Assembly (NCBI GenBank): GCA_014378185.1 | Contig: JACMOE010000362.1 | Coordinates: forward strand, 1-6,077 | Direction: 5' to 3' | Length of the DNA stretch: 6,077 nucleotides | DNA from: Gemmatimonadaceae bacterium | GTDB taxonomy: Bacteria > Gemmatimonadota > Gemmatimonadetes > Gemmatimonadales > Gemmatimonadaceae | Shown: piece by piece, positions 1 to 6,077 of the stretch | Position numbering within the stretch: the stretch's first letter is position 1 | How the letters are laid out: each line of letters starts with the position of its first letter | Notes under the pieces: generated by a model | The model's database searches: none | What the model was told of the DNA's origin: nothing | The model's input: the letters and a program-made list of their open reading frames with translations, nothing else | Program-made: the position numbers and the translations under genes

Positions 1-154
1 CGAGTTCGCGAAGCCGACCGCAAATGTATCGTGCGCAAGGTGCGTTGCCAGTCGCGAGGAGATGCGCGGCGTCTTGCGTTGCTCCGGTTGCCGGGCGAAT
101 GTCTCCCGCTCGCGAACGCGCCGCCGCTTCGCCCCTTCATCCCGTACGCACCGC
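1..154. other. Leader region upstream of the symporter; no supported gene
   Basis: I see no convincing gene, RNA or promoter here. The reading frame of the symporter stays open back to the left edge. An in-frame ATG at 62 has GAGGAG directly abutting it, with no spacer, so it is a poor ribosome site. The 31 residues encoded between 62 and 154 are rich in Arg, Cys and Ser and do not resemble the start of an SSS transporter. I treat this stretch as 5' untranslated or intergenic sequence. No clear -35/-10 pair could be picked out by eye. Confidence 0.5.
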
Positions 155-2038
155 ATGACGCTTCATCGTCTCGACTGGTTCATCGTTGTCGCGTCCCTGC
201 TCATCTGCTTCGTGCCCGCCCTGTTCTTTGGCAAGCGGGCCGGTAGCAGCACGACGGAGTTCTTCGCGTCTGGCCGTTCGGTGCCGTGGTGGCTGGCCGG
301 GCTATCCATGGTGGCGACCACCTTCAGCAGCGACACGCCGAACTGGGTGACGCAGCAAGTGCGCCAGTACGGCGTTGCGGGAAACTGGCAATGGTGGGCG
401 TTCGTCCTTACGGGCGTATCGACCGTGTTCTTCTTCGCGCGACTGTGGCGGCGCTCCGGCGTGATGACCGACCTGGAGTTTTATGAGCTGCGGTATTCCG
501 GGCGCGCGGCGCGCGTCGTACGCGGCTTCCGTGCCGTGTACCTCGGCCTCTTCTTCAATTGCTTCATCATGGGGATGGTGACGCTGGCCGCCTGCAAGAT
601 TGCCAACATCCTGTTTGCGATGCCACCCTGGGAAACCATCCTGGTACTGGGCGTGCTGAACGTGGTGTTCGCGGCGCATTCGGGACTGTGGGGTGTGCTG
701 GTGATCGACATGGTGCAGTTCGTGATCAAGATGACGGCGGTGATCGCGGCGGCGTATTTCAGCCTGGTGGCCGTGGCACGGCACACCGGCACGGGCGACA
801 GCGCATTGGCCGGGCTGCACACACTCGTGCGCACCCTGGCACCGCAGCAGGTCACGTTCCGCAGCGGCGGACAACCGGTGCTGTCGCCCATCGACGGACA
901 CGGGCAACCCATCCTGGACATCATGCCCAACTTCGCGATGAGCGAACTGGCGCTGATGATCTTCATCATGCCCATCGCGATTGGCTGGTGGGCAAACTGG
1001 TACCCGGGTGCCGAGCCGGGCGGCGGCAGCTACATCGCGCAGCGCATGCTCGCGTCGAAGTCGGAGAAGGACTCGCTCGGGGGCACGCTGTTCTTCAACC
1101 TCGCGCACTACGTGCTGCGCCCGTGGCCGTGGATCGTCACGGCATTGTGCTCCATCATCATCTACCCGGAGCTGAAGGACATCGCCGTCGCGTTCCCCGG
1201 TGCCGACCCGCGTCTCATTGGCCACGACAGTGCCTTTCCCGCCATGCTCAAGTTCCTGCCCGTGGGGTTCGTGGGGTTGATGGTGGGCGGGCTCATCGCC
1301 GCCAATTCATCCACCATCCTCACGCACCTCAATTGGGGTTCCTCGTACCTCGTCCACGATTTCTACCGGCGGTTCATCAACACCACTGCGGGCGAGCGGC
1401 ACTATGTGAACGTGGGCCGGCTCTGCACGGTGGCGCTCTACATTGTCGCCGCGCTGTTGAGTCTCGTGCTGGAATCGGCGCAGGATGCCTTCGAGGTGCT
1501 GATTTCCATTGGTGCCGGAACCGGACTGCTCTACCTGCTGCGCTGGTACTGGTGGCGGATCAACGCCATGTGCGAGGTGGTGGCGATGATCAGCTCCTTC
1601 ACCGTGTCCGTGGTGTTCTTCATCATGAAGAAGACGGGCCATGCGCTGCCCTTTGCGCAGACGGTGGTGTTCTCCGTGGCACTCACGACGGCCTGCTGGA
1701 TGGTCGCGGCCTTCACGACTCGCGGGACGACCCGGGACCAGTTGATCGCCTTCTACCTGAAGGTGCGTCCCGCCGGTCCGGGGTGGACGGCCATTCGCGA
1801 TGCGGCAGGCGTGAGCGCGGCTGAGGCGATGCGGCACGGCGACAACATGGGCCAGGCGACGCTGGGCTGGATTTCCGGCTGCCTCACGATCTGGTCGTCG
1901 CTGTTTGCGATCGGCAACTTCCTCTACGGGCGCACGAGTGCGGCGCTTGCACTGTCAGCGGTGTTCGTGGTGAGCGGCCTGACGCTGTTACGCGTGGTGA
2001 ACCACCTGTGGGACGATCGAGGCGCTACCGCGTCCTGA
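155..2038 (+). CDS. Sodium:solute symporter (SSS family), substrate unknown
   Basis: Predicted inner-membrane secondary transporter of the SSS/SLC5 family, which couples uptake of sugars, amino acids or other small solutes to Na+ entry. The product is 627 residues with about 13 hydrophobic segments. Family-like features: first helix at about residues 6-26; an FFASGRS.PWWLAG.SM stretch at about 36-52 leading into helix 2; GWWANWYPGAEPGGG at 277-291; and the small, Ser/Thr-rich AANSSTILTHLN at about 382-393, where SSS proteins place Na+-binding hydroxyl residues. A polar stretch at about 205-255 is probably an extramembrane loop. I chose the ATG at 155 because the family homology begins there; an in-frame ATG at 62 would add 31 residues unlike the family. 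No good Shine-Dalgarno precedes 155, so the start is moderately sure. The gene stands alone on this strand and its stop lies 3 bp from the stop of the convergent peroxiredoxin gene. The substrate cannot be assigned from sequence alone. Confidence 0.9.
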   Translation: MTLHRLDWFIVVASLLICFVPALFFGKRAGSSTTEFFASGRSVPWWLAGLSMVATTFSSDTPNWVTQQVRQYGVAGNWQWWAFVLTGVSTVFFFARLWRRSGVMTDLEFYELRYSGRAARVVRGFRAVYLGLFFNCFIMGMVTLAACKIANILFAMPPWETILVLGVLNVVFAAHSGLWGVLVIDMVQFVIKMTAVIAAAYFSLVAVARHTGTGDSALAGLHTLVRTLAPQQVTFRSGGQPVLSPIDGHGQPILDIMPNFAMSELALMIFIMPIAIGWWANWYPGAEPGGGSYIAQRMLASKSEKDSLGGTLFFNLAHYVLRPWPWIVTALCSIIIYPELKDIAVAFPGADPRLIGHDSAFPAMLKFLPVGFVGLMVGGLIAANSSTILTHLNWGSSYLVHDFYRRFINTTAGERHYVNVGRLCTVALYIVAALLSLVLESAQDAFEVLISIGAGTGLLYLLRWYWWRINAMCEVVAMISSFTVSVVFFIMKKTGHALPFAQTVVFSVALTTACWMVAAFTTRGTTRDQLIAFYLKVRPAGPGWTAIRDAAGVSAAEAMRHGDNMGQATLGWISGCLTIWSSLFAIGNFLYGRTSAALALSAVFVVSGLTLLRVVNHLWDDRGATAS

Positions 2039-2041
2039 CTT

Positions 2042-2512
2042 CTATGCGAGGTCGCGCACGACGTCGGCTACCGCAGCGGCGTGTCCTTCGGGCTTCACCT
2101 TTTCGAACACGTGCGTGATGCGACCGTCCGCCGCGATGACGAACGTGGTGCGGTTCACGCCCCAGTACTTCTTGCCGTACATGGATTTCTCCGCCCACAC
2201 GCCGTACAGCTCGCAGGCGGCATGTTCCGTGTCGGCAATGAGCGGATACGTGAAGCCGTGCTTCGCCTTGAACTTCACGTGACTCCTTACCGAATCGGGG
2301 CTCACGCCGATCACCCGTGCATCGAGTCCCTCGAACCGAGGGAGAGCGTCCTGGAAGCCGGACGCTTCGATGGTTCAGCCGCCGGTGTCGTCCTTGGGAT
2401 AAAAGAAGAGCACGACTGTCGCGCCGCGCAACGACTTCAGTTCCAGCGTGCTGCCATCGTCGGTAATGGCCGAGAAATCGGGTGCAAGCTGTCCCACGGT
2501 GGGCATGGTCAT
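2042..2512 (-). CDS. bcp: Bcp-type peroxiredoxin, probable selenoprotein (UGA = Sec46)
   Basis: Thiol/selenol peroxidase of the AhpC/TSA superfamily, Bcp/PrxQ group, which reduces hydrogen peroxide and organic hydroperoxides in the cytoplasm. If UGA is decoded, the product is 156 residues, the normal family length. The N-terminal half has G..APDF (residues 7-13) and LFFYPKDDTGG (35-45). The next codon, 2377-2375, is TGA in place of the peroxidatic Cys of the family TPGCT motif. The frame then continues without another stop: TIEASGF, VIGVSPDS (67-74), ELYGVWAEKS (101-110), VNRTTFVI (119-126, with conserved Arg121) and HVFEKVKP. Thr43 keeps the TxxC/U spacing. The resolving Cys of E. coli Bcp (C50) is Ser51 here; Cys100 aligns with E. 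coli C99 and is the only cysteine. The ATG at 2512 overlaps the argF stop (ATGA) and has GGGGAG 8 nt upstream, so translation is probably coupled to argF. The alternative is a point-mutated pseudogene or a TGC-to-TGA sequencing error, but the intact flanks and the SECIS-like hairpin favour Sec. Confidence 0.87.
2332..2377 (-). promoter_or_regulatory. Putative bacterial SECIS element with Sec UGA codon
   Basis: Seen in the sequence: reading the mRNA from the UGA (2377-2375), a lower stem pairs UGAACC (2377-2372) with GGUUCG (2337-2332), five Watson-Crick pairs plus a terminal U-G wobble. An asymmetric internal loop follows (AUCGA against CUCCCUC). The upper stem is a perfect 7 bp, AGCGUCC (2366-2360) with GGACGCU (2351-2345), closed by the 8-nt loop GGCUUCCA (2359-2352). 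The loop begins 15 nt after the UGA. Known for bacterial SECIS elements: a hairpin directly after the UGA inside the coding region, with a small apical loop carrying a G among its first two bases, bound by SelB. This one fits, with spacing at the short end of the usual range. Caveat: the GG of the loop could also pair with CC inside it, leaving a bulged A and a CUU triloop, so the loop form needs folding. Confidence 0.75.
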
Positions 2513-3432
2513 GCCAATGTCTCCCCGCCCATGAGGACGGCCATGATGGCCTTCTGGATGTGCAGGCGGTTCTCGGCTTCGTCCCACACGCGGCTTTGCG
2601 GACCGTCAATCACGCCGGCGGTGACTTCCTCCCCACGGTGGGCGGGCAGGCAATGGAGGAAGATGGCGTCGGCCGCTGCGCGCTCCATCATGGCGGCGTT
2701 CACGGTGTAGCCGGCAAAGTCGCGCTCGCGCTTCTTCTGCTCATCCTCCTGCCCCATGCTGGCCCAGACGTCGGTGTTCACGACATGGGCGCCCGCGATG
2801 GCTTCCCTGGGGTCTCGAGTGATGGTGACTTTCGTGTGCTCGCGCGCGCGCGCCAGGAGGTGATCCGCTGGCTCATAGCCTTCCGGACAGGCAAGCGTGA
2901 GCTCGAAGCCCAACCGGTACGCGGCATTGATCCACGAGTTCGCCATGTTGTTGCCGTCGCCGATCCAGGCAACCTTCTTCCCCTCGACCGTGCCGAGATG
3001 CTGCCGGATCGTCAGGATGTCGGCGAGGATCTGACATGGGTGCAGCAGGTCGGTGGGGCCGTTGATCACCGGCACGCTGGAAAATTTCGCGAGCTCCTCC
3101 ACATCCTGGTGCGCAAACGTGCGAATCATGATGCCGTCCACGTACCGCGACAACACGCGCGCGGTGTCGGCGATGGGCTCACCGCGCCCCAGCTGCACGT
3201 CGCGCGGCGACAGAAACAGCGCGTGCCCTCCCAGCTGGAACGTGCCCACCTCGAATGAGACGCGGGTGCGCGTGGAGGCCTTCATGAAGATCATCGCGAG
3301 GGTTTTGCCCTCGAGCGGCTTCCGCGTGTATTCGCCGCGACGCATCCGCTCCGCGAGCAGGAACAGCGCCTCCAGCTCTGCGGCGGAAAAGTCGGGGATC
3401 GCGAGGAAGTCGCGGTGTGTCCGGTCTGGCAT
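2509..3432 (-). CDS. argF: Ornithine carbamoyltransferase
   Basis: Cytoplasmic enzyme that transfers the carbamoyl group of carbamoyl phosphate to L-ornithine, giving citrulline in arginine biosynthesis. The 307-residue product matches the usual family length. The carbamoyl phosphate loop STRTR is at residues 53-57 and HPCQ at 131-134. The ornithine-side motif DVWASMG (DxxxSMG) is at 221-227, and FLHCLPAHRG with catalytic HCLP at 260-263. The SMG loop points to ornithine rather than aspartate as acceptor. Acetyl- or succinyl-ornithine variants are less likely but not strictly excluded. The gene starts 26 bp after hslU with no clear Shine-Dalgarno, so it may depend on read-through from hslU. 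Its stop codon overlaps the start of the peroxiredoxin gene. No other arg gene is in the window, and no ARG-box operator was recognised. The anabolic argF role is inferred; a catabolic arcB role is not supported, because no arcA or arcC neighbours are seen. Confidence 0.95.
   Translation of the reverse strand: MPDRTHRDFLAIPDFSAAELEALFLLAERMRRGEYTRKPLEGKTLAMIFMKASTRTRVSFEVGTFQLGGHALFLSPRDVQLGRGEPIADTARVLSRYVDGIMIRTFAHQDVEELAKFSSVPVINGPTDLLHPCQILADILTIRQHLGTVEGKKVAWIGDGNNMANSWINAAYRLGFELTLACPEGYEPADHLLARAREHTKVTITRDPREAIAGAHVVNTDVWASMGQEDEQKKRERDFAGYTVNAAMMERAAADAIFLHCLPAHRGEEVTAGVIDGPQSRVWDEAENRLHIQKAIMAVLMGGETLA
2521..2526 (-). promoter_or_regulatory. Shine-Dalgarno of the peroxiredoxin gene
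   Basis: GGGGAG lies inside the 3' end of argF, 8 nt before the ATG at 2512-2510. This spacing favours that ATG over a second in-frame ATG at 2506-2504, which would be 14 nt away. Confidence 0.7.
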
Positions 3433-3458
3433 GGGCGAACTGTTTGGGGGTGGGGCAG

Positions 3459-4949
3459 TCAGAGAATGTACTTCCGCAAGTCCTCGTCCTCCACAATCGC
3501 CTTGAGCTTCTCACGCACCGCCTCGGCATTGACTACAATGCGCTTCTGCCCGCCGTCCGGGAGCTCGAAGAGGGTATCCTCGAGCTGCGTGGTCATCACG
3601 GTGTGCAACCGGCGCGCGCCGATGTTTTCCATCCGGGAATTCACGGTGGCCGCGATCTTCGCGATCTCGGCGATTCCATCTTCCGTGAACTCCAGCGTGG
3701 CGCCATCGGCCGCGACCAGCGCGGCATACTGCTTGGTGAGCGCGTTCTCCGGTTCCGTCATGATGCGAACAAAGTCCGCCTCGGTGAGCGACTTGAGCTC
3801 GACGCGAATGGGAAAGCGGCCCTGGAGTTCGGGGATGAGGTCGGAGGGCTTGGAGACGTGAAACGCCCCCGCGGCCACGAACAGGATGTGATCCGTCTTC
3901 ACCATGCCATACTTCGTCTGCACATTCGACCCTTCCACGATGGGCAGCAGGTCGCGCTGCACTCCTTCGCGCGACACATCGGGCCCGCCCATCTGGCTCT
4001 TCTCCCCCGCAATCTTGTCGATCTCGTCGAGGAACACGATGCCGAGCGTCTCGACGCGCTCGAGGGCGTCGGCCGTGACGTCCTCCATGTCCACGAGCTT
4101 GTCGAACTCCTGCTCGAGCAGGATCCGACGGGCTTCGCTGACCTTCACCGTGCGCTTCTTCTTTCGCTGCGGCATCATGTTCTGCAGCATCTCGGTGAAG
4201 TTCTCCATGCTCTCCGGTGCGCCCTGCGAGGCGAACATGTCGAACATCGGGCTGCCGGTGGGGGTCACCTCGATCTCCACCTCGCGACCATCAAGCTGGC
4301 CATCGAGCAACAGTTGCCTGAGCTTGTCGCGCGTGCGCTTGTAGCGATCGGTGGCGGCATCACCGGCCGCTTCCTGCTTCACGTCGCCCGTGGCGGACAC
4401 CACGAACACGCCGCCCACGTCGCCCGCGGACGCCAGCGTGGGTTCGGGGATCGGCGTCGCCGCGTCCGGCTGGGGAGCGCCGGCGGGCGCGGGTGCGGGG
4501 GGCGGAAGCAGGAGGTCGAGCAGGCGGTCATCCACCCGCTCGTTGGCCAGATCCTCCACTTCGCTTTCACGCTCCTGCCGCACCATCTCGATGGCGCTGT
4601 CCACCAGGTCCCGGATCATGCCCTCCACATCGCGGCCCACGTAGCCCACCTCGGTGAACTTCGACGCCTCCACCTTGATGAACGGGGCGCCGGTGAGCTT
4701 GGCCAGGCGGCGCGCAATTTCCGTCTTGCCCACGCCGGTGGGCCCGATGAGGATGATGTTGTTGGGCGAGATCTCGTCGCGGATGGCCTCGGGCGCCTGC
4801 TGCCGGCGCCACCGGTTGCGCAGCGCAATGGCGACGGCCTTCTTGGCGTCCGCCTGCCCCACGATGTACCGGTCCAGTTCCGCGACAATCTGGCGCGGCG
4901 TCAGGTCCGCAAGCCGGGCGAGGGCCTGCTGCGTGCGAGGCGACGACAT
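3459..4949 (-). CDS. hslU: HslU, ATPase/unfoldase subunit of the HslVU protease
   Basis: AAA+ (Clp/HSP100) unfoldase that forms hexamers, unfolds substrates with ATP and feeds them into the HslV peptidase chamber. The 496-residue product carries the N-terminal TPRQIV.ELD..IVGQ segment, Walker A GPTGVGKT (69-76), the pore loop GYVG (102-105), Walker B IVFLDE (304-309), the arginine-finger segment ELQGRFPIR (Arg378) and sensor-2 GARRLHT (444-450). The C-terminal tail ends in RKYIL, resembling the HslU tail that docks into HslV. It is about 50 residues longer than E. coli HslU (443): roughly 12 extra residues at the N-terminus and about 40 in the I-domain. There a Pro/Ala-rich stretch (149-175) runs into a GGVFVVSATG segment. 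The start lies 2 bp after the hslV stop, with GAGG 10 nt upstream inside hslV, consistent with coupled translation of the two subunits. Confidence 0.97.
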   Translation of the reverse strand: MSSPRTQQALARLADLTPRQIVAELDRYIVGQADAKKAVAIALRNRWRRQQAPEAIRDEISPNNIILIGPTGVGKTEIARRLAKLTGAPFIKVEASKFTEVGYVGRDVEGMIRDLVDSAIEMVRQERESEVEDLANERVDDRLLDLLLPPPAPAPAGAPQPDAATPIPEPTLASAGDVGGVFVVSATGDVKQEAAGDAATDRYKRTRDKLRQLLLDGQLDGREVEIEVTPTGSPMFDMFASQGAPESMENFTEMLQNMMPQRKKKRTVKVSEARRILLEQEFDKLVDMEDVTADALERVETLGIVFLDEIDKIAGEKSQMGGPDVSREGVQRDLLPIVEGSNVQTKYGMVKTDHILFVAAGAFHVSKPSDLIPELQGRFPIRVELKSLTEADFVRIMTEPENALTKQYAALVAADGATLEFTEDGIAEIAKIAATVNSRMENIGARRLHTVMTTQLEDTLFELPDGGQKRIVVNAEAVREKLKAIVEDEDLRKYIL

Positions 4950-4951
4950 GG

Positions 4952-5497
4952 CTAGTGCGCCTCGAGGACGGTGATGTTCGTGTTCGTGTAGACGCAGATC
5001 TCGCCGGCGATAGTGAGCCCCTGGCGCACGATCTCCGCAGCGGAAAGTTCCGTGTTGGCCGCAAGGGCGCGCGCCGCAGCCAACGCGTACGGGCCGCCCG
5101 AGCCGATGGCCAGGATGCCATCATCCGGCTCGATCAGCTCGCCCGTGCCCGAGATGATGAAGCCGTGCGCCACGCTGGCGACAACGAGCAGCGCCTCGAG
5201 GCGACGCAGCACGCGGTCGCTGCGCCAGTCCTTGGCCAGCTCGACAGCCGCGCGGGGCACGTTGCCCGGATAGCGCTGGAGCTTTTCCTCGAACTTCTCG
5301 AAGAGGGTGAGCGCATCCGCGGCAGACCCGGCGAACCCGGCGAGGAGCTTGCCATCGCCGATGGCGCGGACCTTGTTCGCCTTGGCCTTCATCACGGTAT
5401 CGCCGACGGTCACCTGGCCATCGCCGCCCAGGGCGACGGTACCGTTTCGCCGCACGGCAAGGATCGTGGTGGCGCGAATTCGTGGGAGTTCCGACAT
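4952..5497 (-). CDS. hslV: HslV, peptidase subunit of the HslVU protease
   Basis: Proteasome-like N-terminal threonine peptidase; dodecamers form the proteolytic chamber capped by HslU hexamers. The 181-residue product aligns throughout with the family. The sequence starts MSELPRIRA and then TTILAVRRNG, so the catalytic threonine is Thr10 and a nine-residue propeptide must be removed. In E. coli only the initiator Met precedes it. Other active-site residues in mature numbering fit: Asp26 (D17), Lys42 (K33) and Ser133 in GSGGPYA. GFAGS (54-58) and AVELAKDWR.DR (84-95) are also family hallmarks. The catalytic residue is Thr, unlike the Ser of Bacillus CodW. The only upstream purine motif is AGG one base before the ATG, so the ribosome site is weak, but no other start exists before Thr10. 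hslU follows after 2 bp. Confidence 0.97.
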   Translation of the reverse strand: MSELPRIRATTILAVRRNGTVALGGDGQVTVGDTVMKAKANKVRAIGDGKLLAGFAGSAADALTLFEKFEEKLQRYPGNVPRAAVELAKDWRSDRVLRRLEALLVVASVAHGFIISGTGELIEPDDGILAIGSGGPYALAAARALAANTELSAAEIVRQGLTIAGEICVYTNTNITVLEAH

Positions 5498-5524
5498 ACC
5501 TGAAATCTAGCGGCGGGGGGCCGC

Positions 5525-5896
5525 TCACGGCTTCGGCTTGTTCCCCGCCGCTCGCTCGCGATCAGCCAGGCCGCCGCGGCGCAACGCACCCCGGTTCACG
5601 ATGCGGTCGCGCAGGAAGTGACGGTTGGCGAAGGCGCCGATGACGAACAGCACGGAACCGACGATCACGGCCACCGTGCCATATCGCCAGGTATCGCGCC
5701 CGATGATGGCCGCCGCGAAGCAGAGCACCGCCAGTCCGAGGCACGCCTCACCCCCGATGCTGCGCTCCGTACGCTCCTGCCGCCGTCGGTCCGTACCGAA
5801 TGCCATGTCCTCCGGCAGCCACGCGTCGGCAAGGATCGCCAACCCCACGAGGGCGACGATGATACCGATGATGAGTGGAATGGTTTCGACGCGCAT
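5525..5896 (-). CDS. Small three-helix membrane protein, function unknown
   Basis: I do not recognise this 123-residue protein. Hydrophobicity suggests three membrane helices: residues about 6-27 (starting right after MRVET), 47-66 and 72-91. A charged Arg/Glu-rich loop (about 34-46) separates the first two, and the tail from 92 to the end is strongly basic and ends NKPKP. There is no catalytic motif, cysteine pair or heme ligand pattern; the only cysteines are C52 and C59 inside helix 2. The basic tail suggests a cytoplasmic C-terminus. The start is supported by GGAG 8 nt upstream. It sits between the recombinase gene (45 bp gap) and hslV (27 bp gap) on the same strand, so it is probably co-transcribed. 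A role in HslVU function or envelope stress is possible but rests only on position. Confidence 0.75.
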   Translation of the reverse strand: MRVETIPLIIGIIVALVGLAILADAWLPEDMAFGTDRRRQERTERSIGGEACLGLAVLCFAAAIIGRDTWRYGTVAVIVGSVLFVIGAFANRHFLRDRIVNRGALRRGGLADRERAAGNKPKP

Positions 5897-5904
5897 CAGG
5901 CAAG

Positions 5905-5908
5905 CTCC
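5905..5908 (-). promoter_or_regulatory. Shine-Dalgarno of the small membrane protein gene
   Basis: GGAG lies 8 nt before the ATG at 5896-5894. It supports that start and the reality of the gene. Confidence 0.6.
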
Positions 5909-5941
5909 ACAGGAAGGACTTTCACCCCACTCAAGCGATCT

Positions 5942-6077
5942 TCATGCCCGAGGGTGCGCTTTCTGGTACACCTGCTTCAGCCGCTCGACGCTGGTATGGG
6001 TGTAGATCTGCGTCGTGGAGATGGAAGCATGGCCCAGCAGTTCCTGCACGGCCCTCAGGTCCGCCCCATTGTCGAGC
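5942..6077 (-). CDS. xerC: Tyrosine recombinase XerC/XerD type, C-terminal fragment (runs off the right edge)
   Basis: Only the last 44 residues are in the window; the gene continues beyond base 6077. Tyrosine recombinases of the Xer group resolve chromosome dimers at dif by forming a covalent 3'-phosphotyrosine link. Visible here are NGADLR.VQELLGHASISTTQIYTH and then SVERLKQVYQKAHPRA. LGH supplies the conserved box II histidine and YTH the nucleophilic tyrosine. The RHxxR box and the N-terminal DNA-binding domain lie outside the window. The tail after the Tyr resembles cellular XerC/XerD more than phage integrases. A xerC gene immediately upstream of hslVU is also known in Firmicutes (the codV-codW-codX order in Bacillus), which favours XerC over XerD. 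The symbol rests on this short fragment plus context. Confidence 0.85.
   Translation of the reverse strand, partial: LDNGADLRAVQELLGHASISTTQIYTHTSVERLKQVYQKAHPRA

Noticed and set aside
62..154. Symporter start at the ATG at 62
   Set aside because: The added 31 residues are Arg/Cys-rich and unlike SSS N-termini. The GAGGAG there abuts the ATG with no spacer.
302..1225. Open frames on the minus strand inside the symporter gene
   Set aside because: The product is a low-complexity, His/Arg/Glu-rich shadow. The plus-strand frame has coherent membrane helices and SSS motifs.
2042..2587. Two separate small genes (2314-2042 and 2587-2375) in place of one peroxiredoxin
   Set aside because: They are the two halves of one Bcp domain in the same frame, separated only by a TGA at the active-site position. 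The first ATG of the longer upstream piece lies inside argF and lacks homology.
2841..2853. Alternating CG tract that could suggest Z-DNA or a repeat element
   Set aside because: It is only 13 bases and encodes an Ala/Arg stretch of ArgF in a non-conserved helix, so GC-rich codon use explains it.
3417..4955. Long open frame of 512 codons on the plus strand opposite hslU, and similar frames opposite argF and hslV
   Set aside because: GC-rich codon usage leaves antisense frames open. The products are His/Arg-rich with no family motif, while the minus strand encodes textbook HslU, HslV and OTC.
5942..6077. Phage integrase or integron integrase as a sign of a mobile element
   Set aside because: The tail and the position before hslVU fit cellular XerC. 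No attachment site, repeats or phage genes are seen.

Overview
This is a GC-rich bacterial chromosomal window. It holds one plus-strand gene that converges on a tightly packed minus-strand run of six genes. The content (tyrosine recombinase, HslVU protease, ornithine carbamoyltransferase, Bcp-type peroxiredoxin) is bacterial housekeeping, with no mobile elements, CRISPR arrays or RNA genes seen. Base composition, protein style and gene order are compatible with Gemmatimonadota or a similar GC-rich phylum. That placement is a tentative inference, because no marker gene settles it.

Plus strand: bases 1-154 are a leader without a convincing gene. A 627-residue sodium:solute symporter (SSS family) follows at 155-2038.

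Minus strand, in transcription order: the 3' end of a XerC/XerD-type recombinase gene (enters from the right edge, stops at 5942), a three-helix membrane protein of unknown function (5896-5525), hslV (5497-4952), hslU (4949-3459), argF (3432-2509) and a Bcp-type peroxiredoxin (2512-2042). Intergenic gaps are 45, 27, 2 and 26 bp, and argF and the peroxiredoxin gene overlap in an ATGA start-stop junction. This suggests one operon. The last gene ends 3 bp from the symporter stop.

The main discovery is in the peroxiredoxin gene. Its frame has an in-frame TGA (2377-2375) exactly where the family has its peroxidatic cysteine, and an intact, well-conserved peroxiredoxin continues after it. A hairpin immediately downstream in the mRNA (7-bp perfect stem, 8-nt loop starting GG, plus a lower stem that includes the UGA) resembles a bacterial SECIS element. 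The best reading is a selenocysteine-containing Bcp peroxiredoxin of 156 residues with Sec46. The usual resolving cysteine five residues later is serine, and Cys100 is the only cysteine. A standard gene caller would split or truncate this gene, or call it a pseudogene.

Together the minus-strand genes cover chromosome dimer resolution, ATP-dependent proteolysis, arginine biosynthesis and peroxide defence. The grouping looks like a housekeeping transcription unit rather than a dedicated pathway.
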